Positions 1-5,336 of a stretch of 6,260 bases of DNA are shown here, in pieces. The notes under the pieces are model-generated. The model saw only the letters and a program-made list of their open reading frames with translations, searched no databases and had not been told where the DNA came from. The position numbers and the translations under genes are program-made. The stretch's first letter is position 1. Each line of letters begins with the position of its first letter. This DNA comes from Spirochaetaceae bacterium (lineage in GTDB: Bacteria; Spirochaetota; Spirochaetia; SZUA-6; Fen-1364): positions 11,390-17,649 of the forward strand of contig PLNO01000112.1 in assembly GCA_003141795.1 (NCBI GenBank), written 5' to 3'.

Positions 1-813
1 GGTAAGGGAGAAGGAGCGCTCGTCCTTTTTCTCCTCGTGGAGCTCGAGCCGCCGCGAACGAGGGTCCCACGAGAGCACCGAGAGCAAGCCCGAGGGGGAG
101 AGCAGGGAGGAATGCGCCGCGCCTGCATCGGGAACGGTTTTCGTGGTGAATCCGGAGCTTTCCCGGAAAACCGCAACGAGCGAGTTCGACGCGGAATCGA
201 ACGCGGTGAATCCCGCGGAGGCGATGCCGGAAGGCCGTGAGCCGAGCTGGAAATCCGTCATAAACATGGCGCCCTGCGTCGCATCGGATACCTTGCGCGT
301 GAAAAGCCCGCCGGGCGCCGACCAGAAGGCGTCCCACGAACCGTTCGCTCCCGGGACGAGTGCGACAGGGTCCCCCGTGGGCTCGAAGACGTCGAGGCTC
401 CAGCGGGGATCCGCGTCCGAACGCACGGCCGACTTCAGGACGCTTTTCGCGTCGGTCTCCCTGTCCAGATACAGGATCCCGACTCGTCCTTCCTGCACGG
501 AAAGCACGTGCGCGCCGAAGCTGGGCGAGAGCGGAGGCGCAGTATCGACCTTGTCGAGGACGGTGGGGGCGGGCGGCTCAGACGGCAGGTGCTGGCCAGC
601 AGGCACTGTCACGACGTTCAGTGTCGTTGCGGCCGCGTCAGAATACACGCAGAACAGCGTGTCTCCCGACGCGGCAAGGGACACCGAATGGCCCAGGGCG
701 CCGCTCGAGATCTGAAGAGACTCGGGATGGACGTCGACGACCTGTTGCACGGCGGAACATCCGCTCAGTGCGGCGATCAGGGCCATGAGGATGGGAAGCT
801 TTGTATTGACCAT
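1..813 (-). CDS. Lipoprotein, N-terminal part, possible beta-propeller
   Basis: The frame is open from the ATG at 813 down to position 1, giving 271 residues without a stop; the C-terminus lies outside the window. The N-terminus is a type II signal peptide: Lys5, a hydrophobic stretch (residues 6-16) and the lipobox L16-S17-G18-C19. Cys19 should therefore be lipidated and anchor the mature protein to a membrane face. The rest is rich in Ser, Ala, Gly and aromatic residues. It shows short beta-strand-like blocks such as GILYLDRET, TAFDSASNSLVAVF and LSWDPRSRRLELHE, which look like blades of a beta-propeller, but no family signature is visible. The ATG at 813 is favoured because it places a proper charged and hydrophobic region before the lipobox. 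No Shine-Dalgarno precedes it on this strand. The gene is divergent from the HEPN-like gene. Lipoprotein status is well supported; the fold is inference and the function is unknown. Confidence 0.85.
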   Translation of the reverse strand, partial: MVNTKLPILMALIAALSGCSAVQQVVDVHPESLQISSGALGHSVSLAASGDTLFCVYSDAAATTLNVVTVPAGQHLPSEPPAPTVLDKVDTAPPLSPSFGAHVLSVQEGRVGILYLDRETDAKSVLKSAVRSDADPRWSLDVFEPTGDPVALVPGANGSWDAFWSAPGGLFTRKVSDATQGAMFMTDFQLGSRPSGIASAGFTAFDSASNSLVAVFRESSGFTTKTVPDAGAAHSSLLSPSGLLSVLSWDPRSRRLELHEEKKDERSFSLT

Positions 814-835
814 GGTTTTCAGGAGAACTTATACT
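806..835 (+). promoter_or_regulatory. Candidate promoter of the HEPN-like gene
   Basis: TTGACC (806-811) and TATACT (830-835) are separated by 18 bp, a good sigma-70-type match. Transcription would start close to 842, which is itself an in-frame ATG, so the mRNA may be leaderless. The -35 lies inside the first codons of the divergent lipoprotein gene. Confidence 0.5.
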
Positions 836-857
836 ACCGAAATGCGGGAGGAGTCTA
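828..857 (-). promoter_or_regulatory. Candidate promoter of the lipoprotein gene
   Basis: On the minus strand, TAGACT (852-857) lies 18 bp before TATAAG (828-833), resembling a sigma-70 -35/-10 pair. Transcription would start around 820-822, leaving a leader of only about 7-9 nt before the ATG at 813. The -10 shares bases with the -10 of the opposing HEPN-gene promoter. This rests on motif matching alone. Confidence 0.35.
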
Positions 858-1567
858 CCGAGAAGCATCTATCAATCCTCCGGCGACGGTACGGGGAAAA
901 GAGGTTGCAGGAAGCGGCGCTGCGAAGGGCGCACCTCGACTACAAGCGCATCTCCATAGGCGCCGGCCCCGGCAGCGGACGGGTGAAGTTCCTCCTTGCA
1001 CAGATGCATCAGACCTATTACTTTGGCTTCTCGGAGAGCGCGTGCATCCTCGCGGGGACGCTCCTGGAACAGGGGATGATCTACCGCCTGGGGGTGGCGC
1101 TGGACAGGAAGGGACCGCTGCAGTTCGTGCATGGCGCGGAGAAGCGCTGGCTGCAGACCCGGCAGGACCTGCTCGAGCTGGAACTGGTCGACATGCTGGA
1201 CCTCGGCCGTGCCGAAGGGATCATCACGGACGGCAGGACCCTGCTCCTGGCGCATGAGATACGATGGATCCGCAACATGGTGGTGCACGAGAAGATACCC
1301 CTGTTCCGGAGCCTCGACGAGAAGCGCCTGGAGATGATGGTGACGAAGAGCCGACGGGGGAAGGCGCGCTATGCGCGCATCCTCATGGACAAGGCCGAGG
1401 TTGCCGACCTCATGGACGGCCGCACGGCGGCCTCCGGCGAGCTGACGGGCTATTTCTGCGTGAGCCGCACGCGCATGGTGCTGCGACACCTGTTGAACCA
1501 ACCGGACACGGAGGCGAAGAAGAGCGATGAGAGTGGCGGTAGTCTTTTTCTCTGGGCGGAATCGTGA
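842..1567 (+). CDS. HEPN-domain protein, DUF4145-like
   Basis: The protein is 241 residues from the ATG at 842. In-frame ATGs at 785, 791 and 812 would lengthen it but overlap the opposing lipoprotein gene and lie upstream of the predicted transcription start, so 842 is preferred. It is alpha-helical and has no signal peptide or membrane segment. Residues 50-150 follow the DUF4145/HEPN pattern: a helix with aromatic and small residues (QTYYFGFSESACILAGTLLE), a second helix (LVDMLDLGRAEGII) and then IRWIRNMVVHE. The last contains R144-N145-x3-H149, the R-x4-6-H signature of HEPN ribonucleases. Many HEPN proteins cut RNA in toxin-antitoxin, abortive-infection or stress systems; others have non-catalytic roles. 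The C-terminal 70 residues are basic and unrecognised. Its last 41 bases overlap the next gene, which implies translational coupling. HEPN membership is my reading of the motif; RNase activity is inference. Confidence 0.7.
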   Translation: MREESTEKHLSILRRRYGEKRLQEAALRRAHLDYKRISIGAGPGSGRVKFLLAQMHQTYYFGFSESACILAGTLLEQGMIYRLGVALDRKGPLQFVHGAEKRWLQTRQDLLELELVDMLDLGRAEGIITDGRTLLLAHEIRWIRNMVVHEKIPLFRSLDEKRLEMMVTKSRRGKARYARILMDKAEVADLMDGRTAASGELTGYFCVSRTRMVLRHLLNQPDTEAKKSDESGGSLFLWAES

Positions 1568-1940
1568 TGCTCTGATGAGATTGGCACAAGCGGTCGCACG
1601 AGGCATCGAAAAGCAGGGCAACCAGGTCGACACCTTCGACGGGGCGCGCGATCCGAACGTGAAGCTGACGATGTATCAGTACATCGTGCTCGGTGCGGAA
1701 CCGACGGGCGGCTTCAAGGGAAAGGTCCCTGACTCCATCAAAGCCTTTCTCGCGACAGGCGGCGTCATGGCGGGAAAGAAGTGCTACGCCTTCGTGTCGA
1801 AGGCCACCTTCGGAGCAGCCAAGGCTCTTGCCGCTCTCATGAAGACCATGGAGGGGGAGGGGATGATGATCAAGACGTCTGACATCCTGCGTTCCCCTGC
1901 GGAAGCGGAGGAGATAGGGAGGCGGCTTCACATCTCCTGA
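1527..1940 (+). CDS. Small flavodoxin-fold protein
   Basis: This 137-residue protein has the alternating strand/helix pattern of a flavodoxin. Strand 1 is MRVAVVFFSG, followed by a loop and helix at 11-30. Strand 2 is at 33-37. The strand YIVLGAEP (52-59) leads into a Gly-rich loop TGGFKGKVPDSIKAFL (60-75). A further strand is KKCYAFVSKATFG (84-96), then a helix at 97-109. In flavodoxins the first loop (S/T-x-T-G-x-T) binds the FMN phosphate. Here it reads S9-G-R-N-R-D and lacks the consensus threonines, so FMN binding is uncertain. The length is typical of a short-chain flavodoxin. The gene starts within the preceding gene (41-nt overlap); GGAGG at 1510-1514 and an AAGAAGAG stretch precede the ATG. 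It converges on the membrane-protein gene with only 10 bp between the stops. The fold is fairly secure; the redox role and partner are unknown. Confidence 0.75.
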   Translation: MRVAVVFFSGRNRDALMRLAQAVARGIEKQGNQVDTFDGARDPNVKLTMYQYIVLGAEPTGGFKGKVPDSIKAFLATGGVMAGKKCYAFVSKATFGAAKALAALMKTMEGEGMMIKTSDILRSPAEAEEIGRRLHIS

Positions 1941-1950
1941 CAGGCGCCGA

Positions 1951-2727
1951 TCATTCCTTCCACGGGAAGATCATTCCCTTGAGCGTCCGTTTTCCCACGC
2001 GCTCCCTGTCTTCAACGAGCAGGGCATCCCAGGGTATGTGCCTCCGTTTGGCACCGGGGTTCTTCTCGATCCAGTCGTACTTGTACAGCCGCAGCTTGAA
2101 CGCAATGTTCCACCACAGGAGGATCGAGGCGACCCCGGGAAGCAGGAGCGCCGTGAAGACGGACACGCCGAGTATGAGCACGGTGCAGAGGAAGAGGCCG
2201 ATGCTGAAACCGGGATTGTCGAAGAAAACGAGAAAGGTTTTTTTCAGGATCTTCCTGAACTTGGAGTCAAGACGCGATTGAATGGGGAAAAAGAACTGAT
2301 TGGAAAAGACGAAAGCGATCGTCACCCAGAACAGGAGCGCCACCGCGAGCGGACCGACGATCGTCTTCATACCGCCGTAGAACTGGAACGCCACGGACAC
2401 GATGAGGGCATACGCGGCGAGCACGAGGCCCAGCAGCAGGCTCGACGGAAAGCTTTCCTTGACGAACCTCCAGAAGTCGGCGAATCCCGGCTGTCGGTAG
2501 TCGGCGATCTCCGAGCACATCTTGCTCACCGCTCCCGTGTACACGGAGAGCACGGCCAGGCCGAAGGCAATGACGACGTAGAAAACGGGACGCGCCGTGT
2601 CGTAGAAGGGCGGTGCGAGGAGGAAGAAGATCGCCAATACCGCGATGTAGCCGAGGTTCATGAGAATGATGCGGAACATGTTGTCCCACATGTCGAAGAA
2701 GGCCTTTTTCACGAGGAAGCCAAACAT
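1951..2727 (-). CDS. Multi-pass membrane protein, DUF624/YesL-like
   Basis: This is a 258-residue integral membrane protein with hydrophobic segments near residues 18-38, 46-66, 95-115, 124-146 and a long stretch at 172-207 that could be one or two helices, giving five or six in total. An amphipathic N-terminus (KKAFFDMWDNMFRIILMNLGY) and a middle DFWRFVKESFPSSLLLG block resemble the DUF624/YesL family, where a similar FxxxFKxNFxxS element follows the second helix. The C-terminal 50 residues (from about 208) are basic and cytoplasmic-looking. The family has no firmly established function; some members neighbour carbohydrate-uptake genes, but no such genes are seen here. The ATG at 2727 is the upper limit for the start because an in-frame TAA lies three codons upstream. 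No Shine-Dalgarno is visible. The gene is divergent from the J-domain operon across the repeat-containing gap. Membrane topology is confident, family placement moderate. Confidence 0.8.
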   Translation of the reverse strand: MFGFLVKKAFFDMWDNMFRIILMNLGYIAVLAIFFLLAPPFYDTARPVFYVVIAFGLAVLSVYTGAVSKMCSEIADYRQPGFADFWRFVKESFPSSLLLGLVLAAYALIVSVAFQFYGGMKTIVGPLAVALLFWVTIAFVFSNQFFFPIQSRLDSKFRKILKKTFLVFFDNPGFSIGLFLCTVLILGVSVFTALLLPGVASILLWWNIAFKLRLYKYDWIEKNPGAKRRHIPWDALLVEDRERVGKRTLKGMIFPWKE

Positions 2728-2733
2728 GGATCG

Positions 2734-2762
2734 AGCTTAGCACTGAATCCCCGGGTGGTCAA
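2734..2762 (-). promoter_or_regulatory. Weak candidate promoter of the membrane-protein gene
   Basis: On the minus strand, TTGACC (2757-2762) precedes TAAGCT (2734-2739) with a 17-bp spacer, and the start codon follows after 6 bases. The -35 is good and the -10 poor. If real, the transcript would be essentially leaderless, the same geometry as the HEPN gene. Confidence 0.25.
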
Positions 2763-2777
2763 ACCGAGAAGGCGCAA

Positions 2778-2815
2778 TACTCGCCCGGCCCCCGACTACG
2801 GTGGCCGGGTGAGTA
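2778..2815. repeat. Imperfect inverted repeat with 13-bp arms
   Basis: The arms TACTCGCCCGGCC (2778-2790) and GGCCGGGTGAGTA (2803-2815) are complementary at 12 of 13 positions around a 12-base loop. The single mismatch would be a G-U pair in plus-strand RNA. No T-run follows on either strand, so this is not a classical intrinsic terminator. The right arm belongs to the first copy of the 35-bp tandem repeat; the left arm is an inverted, diverged copy of the same segment. It could be a protein-binding site or the remnant of a mobile-element end. Confidence 0.7.
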
Positions 2816-2880
2816 CATGAATGCCCCTGAGTACAGTGGCCGGATGAGTACATGAATGCCCCCGACTACGGTGGCCGGGC
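2788..2880. repeat. 35-bp tandem repeat, about 2.7 copies
   Basis: Copy 1 is 2788-2822, copy 2 is 2823-2857 and a partial copy 3 starts at 2858 and diverges at about 2880. Copies 1 and 3 are identical over 22 bp; copy 2 differs by a few substitutions in that part but matches copy 1 exactly over TGAGTACATGAAT. Each unit contains GACTAC or GAGTAC, then GTGGCCGG, then TGAGTACATGAATGCCCC, so it also reads as two alternating 17-18-bp half units that each begin with GAGTAC or GACTAC. The array ends directly at the TTGACA of the J-domain gene promoter. It has no coding potential that I can defend. Possible roles are an operator array or the subterminal repeats of a lost IS21-type element. Confidence 0.85.
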
Positions 2881-2910
2881 TTGACACTGCGGATGATAAT
2901 ATACTATCAT
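2881..2910 (+). promoter_or_regulatory. Promoter of the J-domain operon
   Basis: A perfect -35 TTGACA (2881-2886) is followed after 18 bp by TATCAT (2905-2910), a 5/6 match to the -10 consensus, in an AT-rich island within GC-rich DNA. An alternative -10, TATACT (2900-2905), has too short a spacer (13 bp). The start would be near 2917, giving a leader of about 11 nt. Confidence 0.65.
2893..2910. promoter_or_regulatory. Inverted repeat over the -10, possible operator
   Basis: ATGATA (2893-2898) and TATCAT (2905-2910) form a perfect 6-bp inverted repeat around a 6-bp spacer. The right arm coincides with the proposed -10 of the J-domain gene. A dimeric repressor bound here would block RNA polymerase. 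The dyad is short and AT-rich, so chance cannot be excluded. Confidence 0.3.
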
Positions 2911-2927
2911 AACGACAGTATCCGGAA

Positions 2928-3737
2928 ATGATCAATTACTACGAGGTTCTCGGAATCGCCCCGAACTCTACGGCCCAGGAGATCAAGAAATCCTTCCGAA
3001 AAAGGGCCAAGGAGATACATCCCGACGTCCGCCCCGCCGACGAACGGCAGTCGGACGAGGACATGAGGCGGCTGCTCGCCGCGTATGAGATCCTCAGCGA
3101 CATGGACAAGCGCGACGAATACGACAGGACGCTGCACACGGTCCTGCACGTACGCGGGTTCGACTACCGGGAGTTCCTCCAGCGGCGCGGCAATGATCCC
3201 CTGAGCCAGTCGAAGCTCATCTTCCACGACCTCCTTGCCAACCACCAGGACGAGGCCGTCGGGCTGTACGAGCGGCTCACGGCGGGTGCCGGCTTCAAGC
3301 TCGAGCGTTATCTCTCCCGCGAGGACTACATGGATTGCGCCTTCCTGCTCGCGGAGGTTTTCGAGGAGCGCCATCGCTACGGCGAAGCCTACGACCTGTA
3401 CCGCAAGCTGTACGCCTACGAGTGCGACAAGCCCTACTTCCATCATTTCATCGACGAGGTCATGGATCGCCTGCGGGTGCTCCTCTGCTTCAAGATGCTG
3501 CCCGAACTCGATGCCCCGCAGGCCATCAGCCGATTGAAGGAGCTCCTGCGCCTGGACTTCTCGCGAAAGGACAACGCCTTTTTCTGCAAGAAGCTCGCCG
3601 AGGTCTACGCATCCCTCGGGCAGCAGGAGTCGGCATTGCATTATCTCCAAAAGGGGCTACAATTGGACCGAAAGCTTTCAGGCGTGAAAAAGCTCATGGA
3701 ACGCATCGGATGCCCCGTGTGCCTTGACAATTCATGA
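2928..3737 (+). CDS. J-domain protein with TPR-like C-terminal region
   Basis: This is a 269-residue cytoplasmic protein. Residues 1-67 form a complete J domain: NYYEVLGIAPNST, the basic helix II KKSFRKRAKEI, the invariant H31-P32-D33 and YEILSDMDKRDEYD. J domains stimulate ATP hydrolysis by DnaK/Hsp70, so this is a co-chaperone. It lacks the Gly/Phe linker, the CxxCxGxG zinc repeats and the substrate-binding domains of DnaJ, so it is not DnaJ itself. The remainder is helical, with TPR-like helix pairs near 138-165 (FLLAEVFEERHRYGEAYDLYRKLY) and 217-247 (KLAEVYASLGQQESALHYLQKG), probably for binding clients or partners. It ends with C262-P-V-C265 four residues before the stop. It is the first gene of the folding/nusB operon and has its own TTGACA promoter. 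Only a weak purine stretch (GGAA) precedes the ATG. The J domain is certain; the client is unknown. Confidence 0.93.
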   Translation: MINYYEVLGIAPNSTAQEIKKSFRKRAKEIHPDVRPADERQSDEDMRRLLAAYEILSDMDKRDEYDRTLHTVLHVRGFDYREFLQRRGNDPLSQSKLIFHDLLANHQDEAVGLYERLTAGAGFKLERYLSREDYMDCAFLLAEVFEERHRYGEAYDLYRKLYAYECDKPYFHHFIDEVMDRLRVLLCFKMLPELDAPQAISRLKELLRLDFSRKDNAFFCKKLAEVYASLGQQESALHYLQKGLQLDRKLSGVKKLMERIGCPVCLDNS

Positions 3738-3752
3738 TGCCTCCTGTTAACT
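3724..3752 (+). promoter_or_regulatory. Weak internal promoter candidate before the SurA-like gene
   Basis: A perfect TTGACA (3724-3729) overlaps the last codons of the J-domain gene, followed after 17 bp by TTAACT (3747-3752), a poor -10. If active it would let the SurA-like gene be transcribed separately with a leader of about 48 nt. The 69-bp gap shows no convincing terminator, so read-through from the upstream promoter is also expected. Confidence 0.25.
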
Positions 3753-3806
3753 GAGCGGCGTTTCCGGTTGCCCGAAGGCATGTACGTAGAGGAGCGGTAA
3801 TCCACG

Positions 3807-4862
3807 ATGAAAAGACTGATTGTACTCGCGGCGATGGTGTGCGTGCTCGTGCCGTCCCTCGGAGCCCAGACCCTCGACAAGCCCGCGGCAACCGCGCGAC
3901 TGACGAAGACGGAATCCGTCACGGTGAGCCAGCTCCAGAAGGCAGTGGCCAGCATGGAGACGCAGGCGAAGCGATCCCTGACAAAGGACGAGCGGCGCCA
4001 GTACCTCGACGTGCTGATTGGCAACCTGCTTCTCCTGCAGGCTGCGGCTCGGGACAACGTGATCGTCTCTGATGCCGAGCTCAAGACCGCCGTCGGGCAG
4101 TACGAAACGCAGATGGGCACCATCGCCAACCTCGGCCGTGCCATGTCGGACGGCGAGCTGCAGCAGTACCTCCAGGGCAACGGGGTAAGCTTCGAGGCTT
4201 TTCAGAAGCAGCTCAGGGACCAGCAGACCATCATCGACTACGTCAAAGCCAAACGAAAGAGCCAGTTCGATTCGGTCAAGCCGGTGACGGACCAGGACGT
4301 CCAGGACTACTACGACTCGAACAAATCGAAGTTCTTCATGGACGACATGGTGACGGTGCGCCACATCTTCATCGACACACGGCCGCTTACCAGCAAAGAG
4401 GATCGTGACAGGGCTGCAAAGCGCGCCGATGACATCCTCAAGGAGCTGAAGGGCGGAGCCGCTTTTACGGATCTCGTCATGAAATACTCCGAGGACACGA
4501 AGTCCAAGTACAAGAACGGCGTGTTCGGCTCCTTTTTCCGCAACGACCCCCAGGGACGGCAGCTCTTCGGTTCTTCCTTCTTCGATTCGGTTTTCAAGCT
4601 GAAGAAGGGGGAGACGAGCAGTGTGCTGCAATCGAACCTCGGTCTGCACATAGTGCAGGTCACCGACCGCCTCGGCGCGCAGCTGCTGGGTCTCAATGAC
4701 AAAATCCCCCCCCAGAACGTCATGACCGTGAAAGAGGGCATCAAGAACACCCTCGCCGGTCAGCGCCAGAACGAGGTATTCAGCGCGACCCTGTCGGATC
4801 TCGTCGCCGAGCTTCGCAAGCAGGCCGACGTCAAGGTCTTCGACAACAACATCGACTGGTAG
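3807..4862 (+). CDS. SurA-like periplasmic peptidyl-prolyl isomerase
   Basis: This 351-residue exported chaperone probably assists folding of outer-membrane or periplasmic proteins. Residues 1-20 are a Sec signal peptide (MKR, hydrophobic core, SLGA then Q21, a signal peptidase I site). Residues 33-150 are a helical SurA/trigger-factor-like N-domain, with the typical RRQYLDVLIGNLLLLQAA helix. Residues 182-288 are one parvulin domain: VTVRHIFID with H186, a helix ending GGAAFTDLVMKYSED (D230), FFDSVFKLKKGE and GLHIVQVTD with H281. The usual GGDLG turn is NGVFG here, but the main active-site positions appear intact. Residues 290-351 form a helical tail that in SurA packs back onto the N-domain. 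E. coli SurA has two parvulin domains; one is common elsewhere. GAGGAG (3789-3794) lies 12 bases before the ATG, supporting this start. It sits between the J-domain gene and nusB, probably in one operon. Confidence 0.92.
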   Translation: MKRLIVLAAMVCVLVPSLGAQTLDKPAATARLTKTESVTVSQLQKAVASMETQAKRSLTKDERRQYLDVLIGNLLLLQAAARDNVIVSDAELKTAVGQYETQMGTIANLGRAMSDGELQQYLQGNGVSFEAFQKQLRDQQTIIDYVKAKRKSQFDSVKPVTDQDVQDYYDSNKSKFFMDDMVTVRHIFIDTRPLTSKEDRDRAAKRADDILKELKGGAAFTDLVMKYSEDTKSKYKNGVFGSFFRNDPQGRQLFGSSFFDSVFKLKKGETSSVLQSNLGLHIVQVTDRLGAQLLGLNDKIPPQNVMTVKEGIKNTLAGQRQNEVFSATLSDLVAELRKQADVKVFDNNIDW

Positions 4863-4892
4863 CCGGAAGGGGCACGGGCGCGACGCACCATC

Positions 4893-5321
4893 ATGGGTGG
4901 CAGGAGGAAAGGGAGGATCATCGCGTTCCAGTCGCTGTACCGCTATGACCTCTCGGGAGCGGGCCTCGACGAGCTTTTGGACTTTTCCTGGATGGACAAC
5001 GAGCGCGGGGAGGCGCCTCCGGAGGAAACGCTCCTCTTCGCGCGTCTTCTCATACAGGGCGTCCTGGAGAACCTCGGAGAGGTCGACGACACCATCAAGG
5101 GCCAGCTCGAGAATTGGGACTTCACCCGCCTGAACAAGGTGGACCTCGCGCTCCTGCGCCTGAGCGTCTACTGCCTCCTGCATCAGAGCGATATTCCTGC
5201 AACCGTCACCATCGACGAAGCCGTGGACATCTCCAAGACGTACGGAACGGCCGATTCCTACCGTTTCGTCAACGGGGTGCTCGACGGAGTGCGCAAGAAG
5301 CTGCAGCTCCAGGGAGGATGA
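4893..5321 (+). CDS. nusB: Transcription antitermination factor NusB
   Basis: At 142 residues this is the normal length for NusB, an all-helical RNA-binding protein. With NusE (ribosomal protein S10) it binds boxA of rRNA leaders and supports antitermination and rRNA maturation. The N-terminus, GGRRKGRIIAFQSLYRYDL, is the Arg-rich RNA-binding helix typical of the family (usually RRxARExALQxLY). The C-terminal signature is complete: LNKVDLALLRLSVYCLL (80-96), then IPATVTIDEAVDISKTYG (101-118) and SYRFVNGVLDGVRKK (122-136). It starts 31 bases after the SurA-like stop with no clear Shine-Dalgarno at proper distance (GGAAGGGG is about 21 bases away); a strong AGGAGG lies just inside the gene instead. 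The ATG is retained because the RNA-binding helix begins immediately after it. The next gene follows 6 bases after the stop in the same frame. Identity is secure. Confidence 0.96.
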   Translation: MGGRRKGRIIAFQSLYRYDLSGAGLDELLDFSWMDNERGEAPPEETLLFARLLIQGVLENLGEVDDTIKGQLENWDFTRLNKVDLALLRLSVYCLLHQSDIPATVTIDEAVDISKTYGTADSYRFVNGVLDGVRKKLQLQGG

Positions 5322-5336
5322 CCAGGAGTGCGCAAG
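5286..5336 (+). repeat. 12-bp direct repeat across the nusB junction
   Basis: GGAGTGCGCAAG occurs at 5286-5297, inside the nusB C-terminus, and at 5325-5336, at the GTG start of the next gene. The copies are exactly 39 bp (13 codons) apart, and both read GTG-CGC-AAG (Val/start, Arg, Lys) in the same frame. Confidence 0.7.
5312..5317 (+). promoter_or_regulatory. Shine-Dalgarno that sets the GTG start downstream of nusB
   Basis: GGGAGG lies inside the last nusB codons, 10 bases before the GTG at 5328. It supports GTG as the start of the following gene and couples its translation to nusB termination. Confidence 0.6.

Noticed and set aside
143..715. Plus-strand frames over 37-1257
   Set aside because: The minus strand here encodes a lipoprotein with a clear lipobox, open without a stop to the window edge. 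The plus-strand products are Arg/Pro/Ser-rich, as expected for shadows.
872..1633. Antisense frame of 253 codons opposite the HEPN-like gene
   Set aside because: The plus strand carries the HEPN motif and a coupled flavodoxin-like gene; the antisense product has no recognisable features.
1941..1977. GATCATTCC direct repeat (1949-1957, 1969-1977) at the convergent gene ends, as a terminator or att site
   Set aside because: It falls within the last codons of the membrane-protein gene, forms no hairpin and lacks a T-run or any mobile gene nearby.
2038..2820. Plus-strand frame of 260 codons opposite the membrane protein and running into the repeat
   Set aside because: The product is a run of charged residues (Glu/Arg/His), the usual mirror of a hydrophobic membrane protein on the other strand.
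2788..2880. CRISPR array
   Set aside because: The 35-bp units are directly contiguous with no unique spacers, and no cas gene is present.
3780..3800. Tiny upstream reading frame (ATG to TAA, six residues) before the SurA-like gene
   Set aside because: It overlaps the Shine-Dalgarno region and has no ribosome site of its own; such short frames are common by chance.
3738..3806. Terminator between the J-domain and SurA-like genes
   Set aside because: Only short pairings such as TGCCT with AGGCA exist, without a T-run; it does not qualify as an intrinsic terminator.
3747..5183. Long antisense reading frame of 478 codons opposite the SurA-like gene and nusB
   Set aside because: It is a shadow of GC-rich codons in two well-recognised genes; its product is a low-complexity Val/Leu/Arg/Glu string with no domain.
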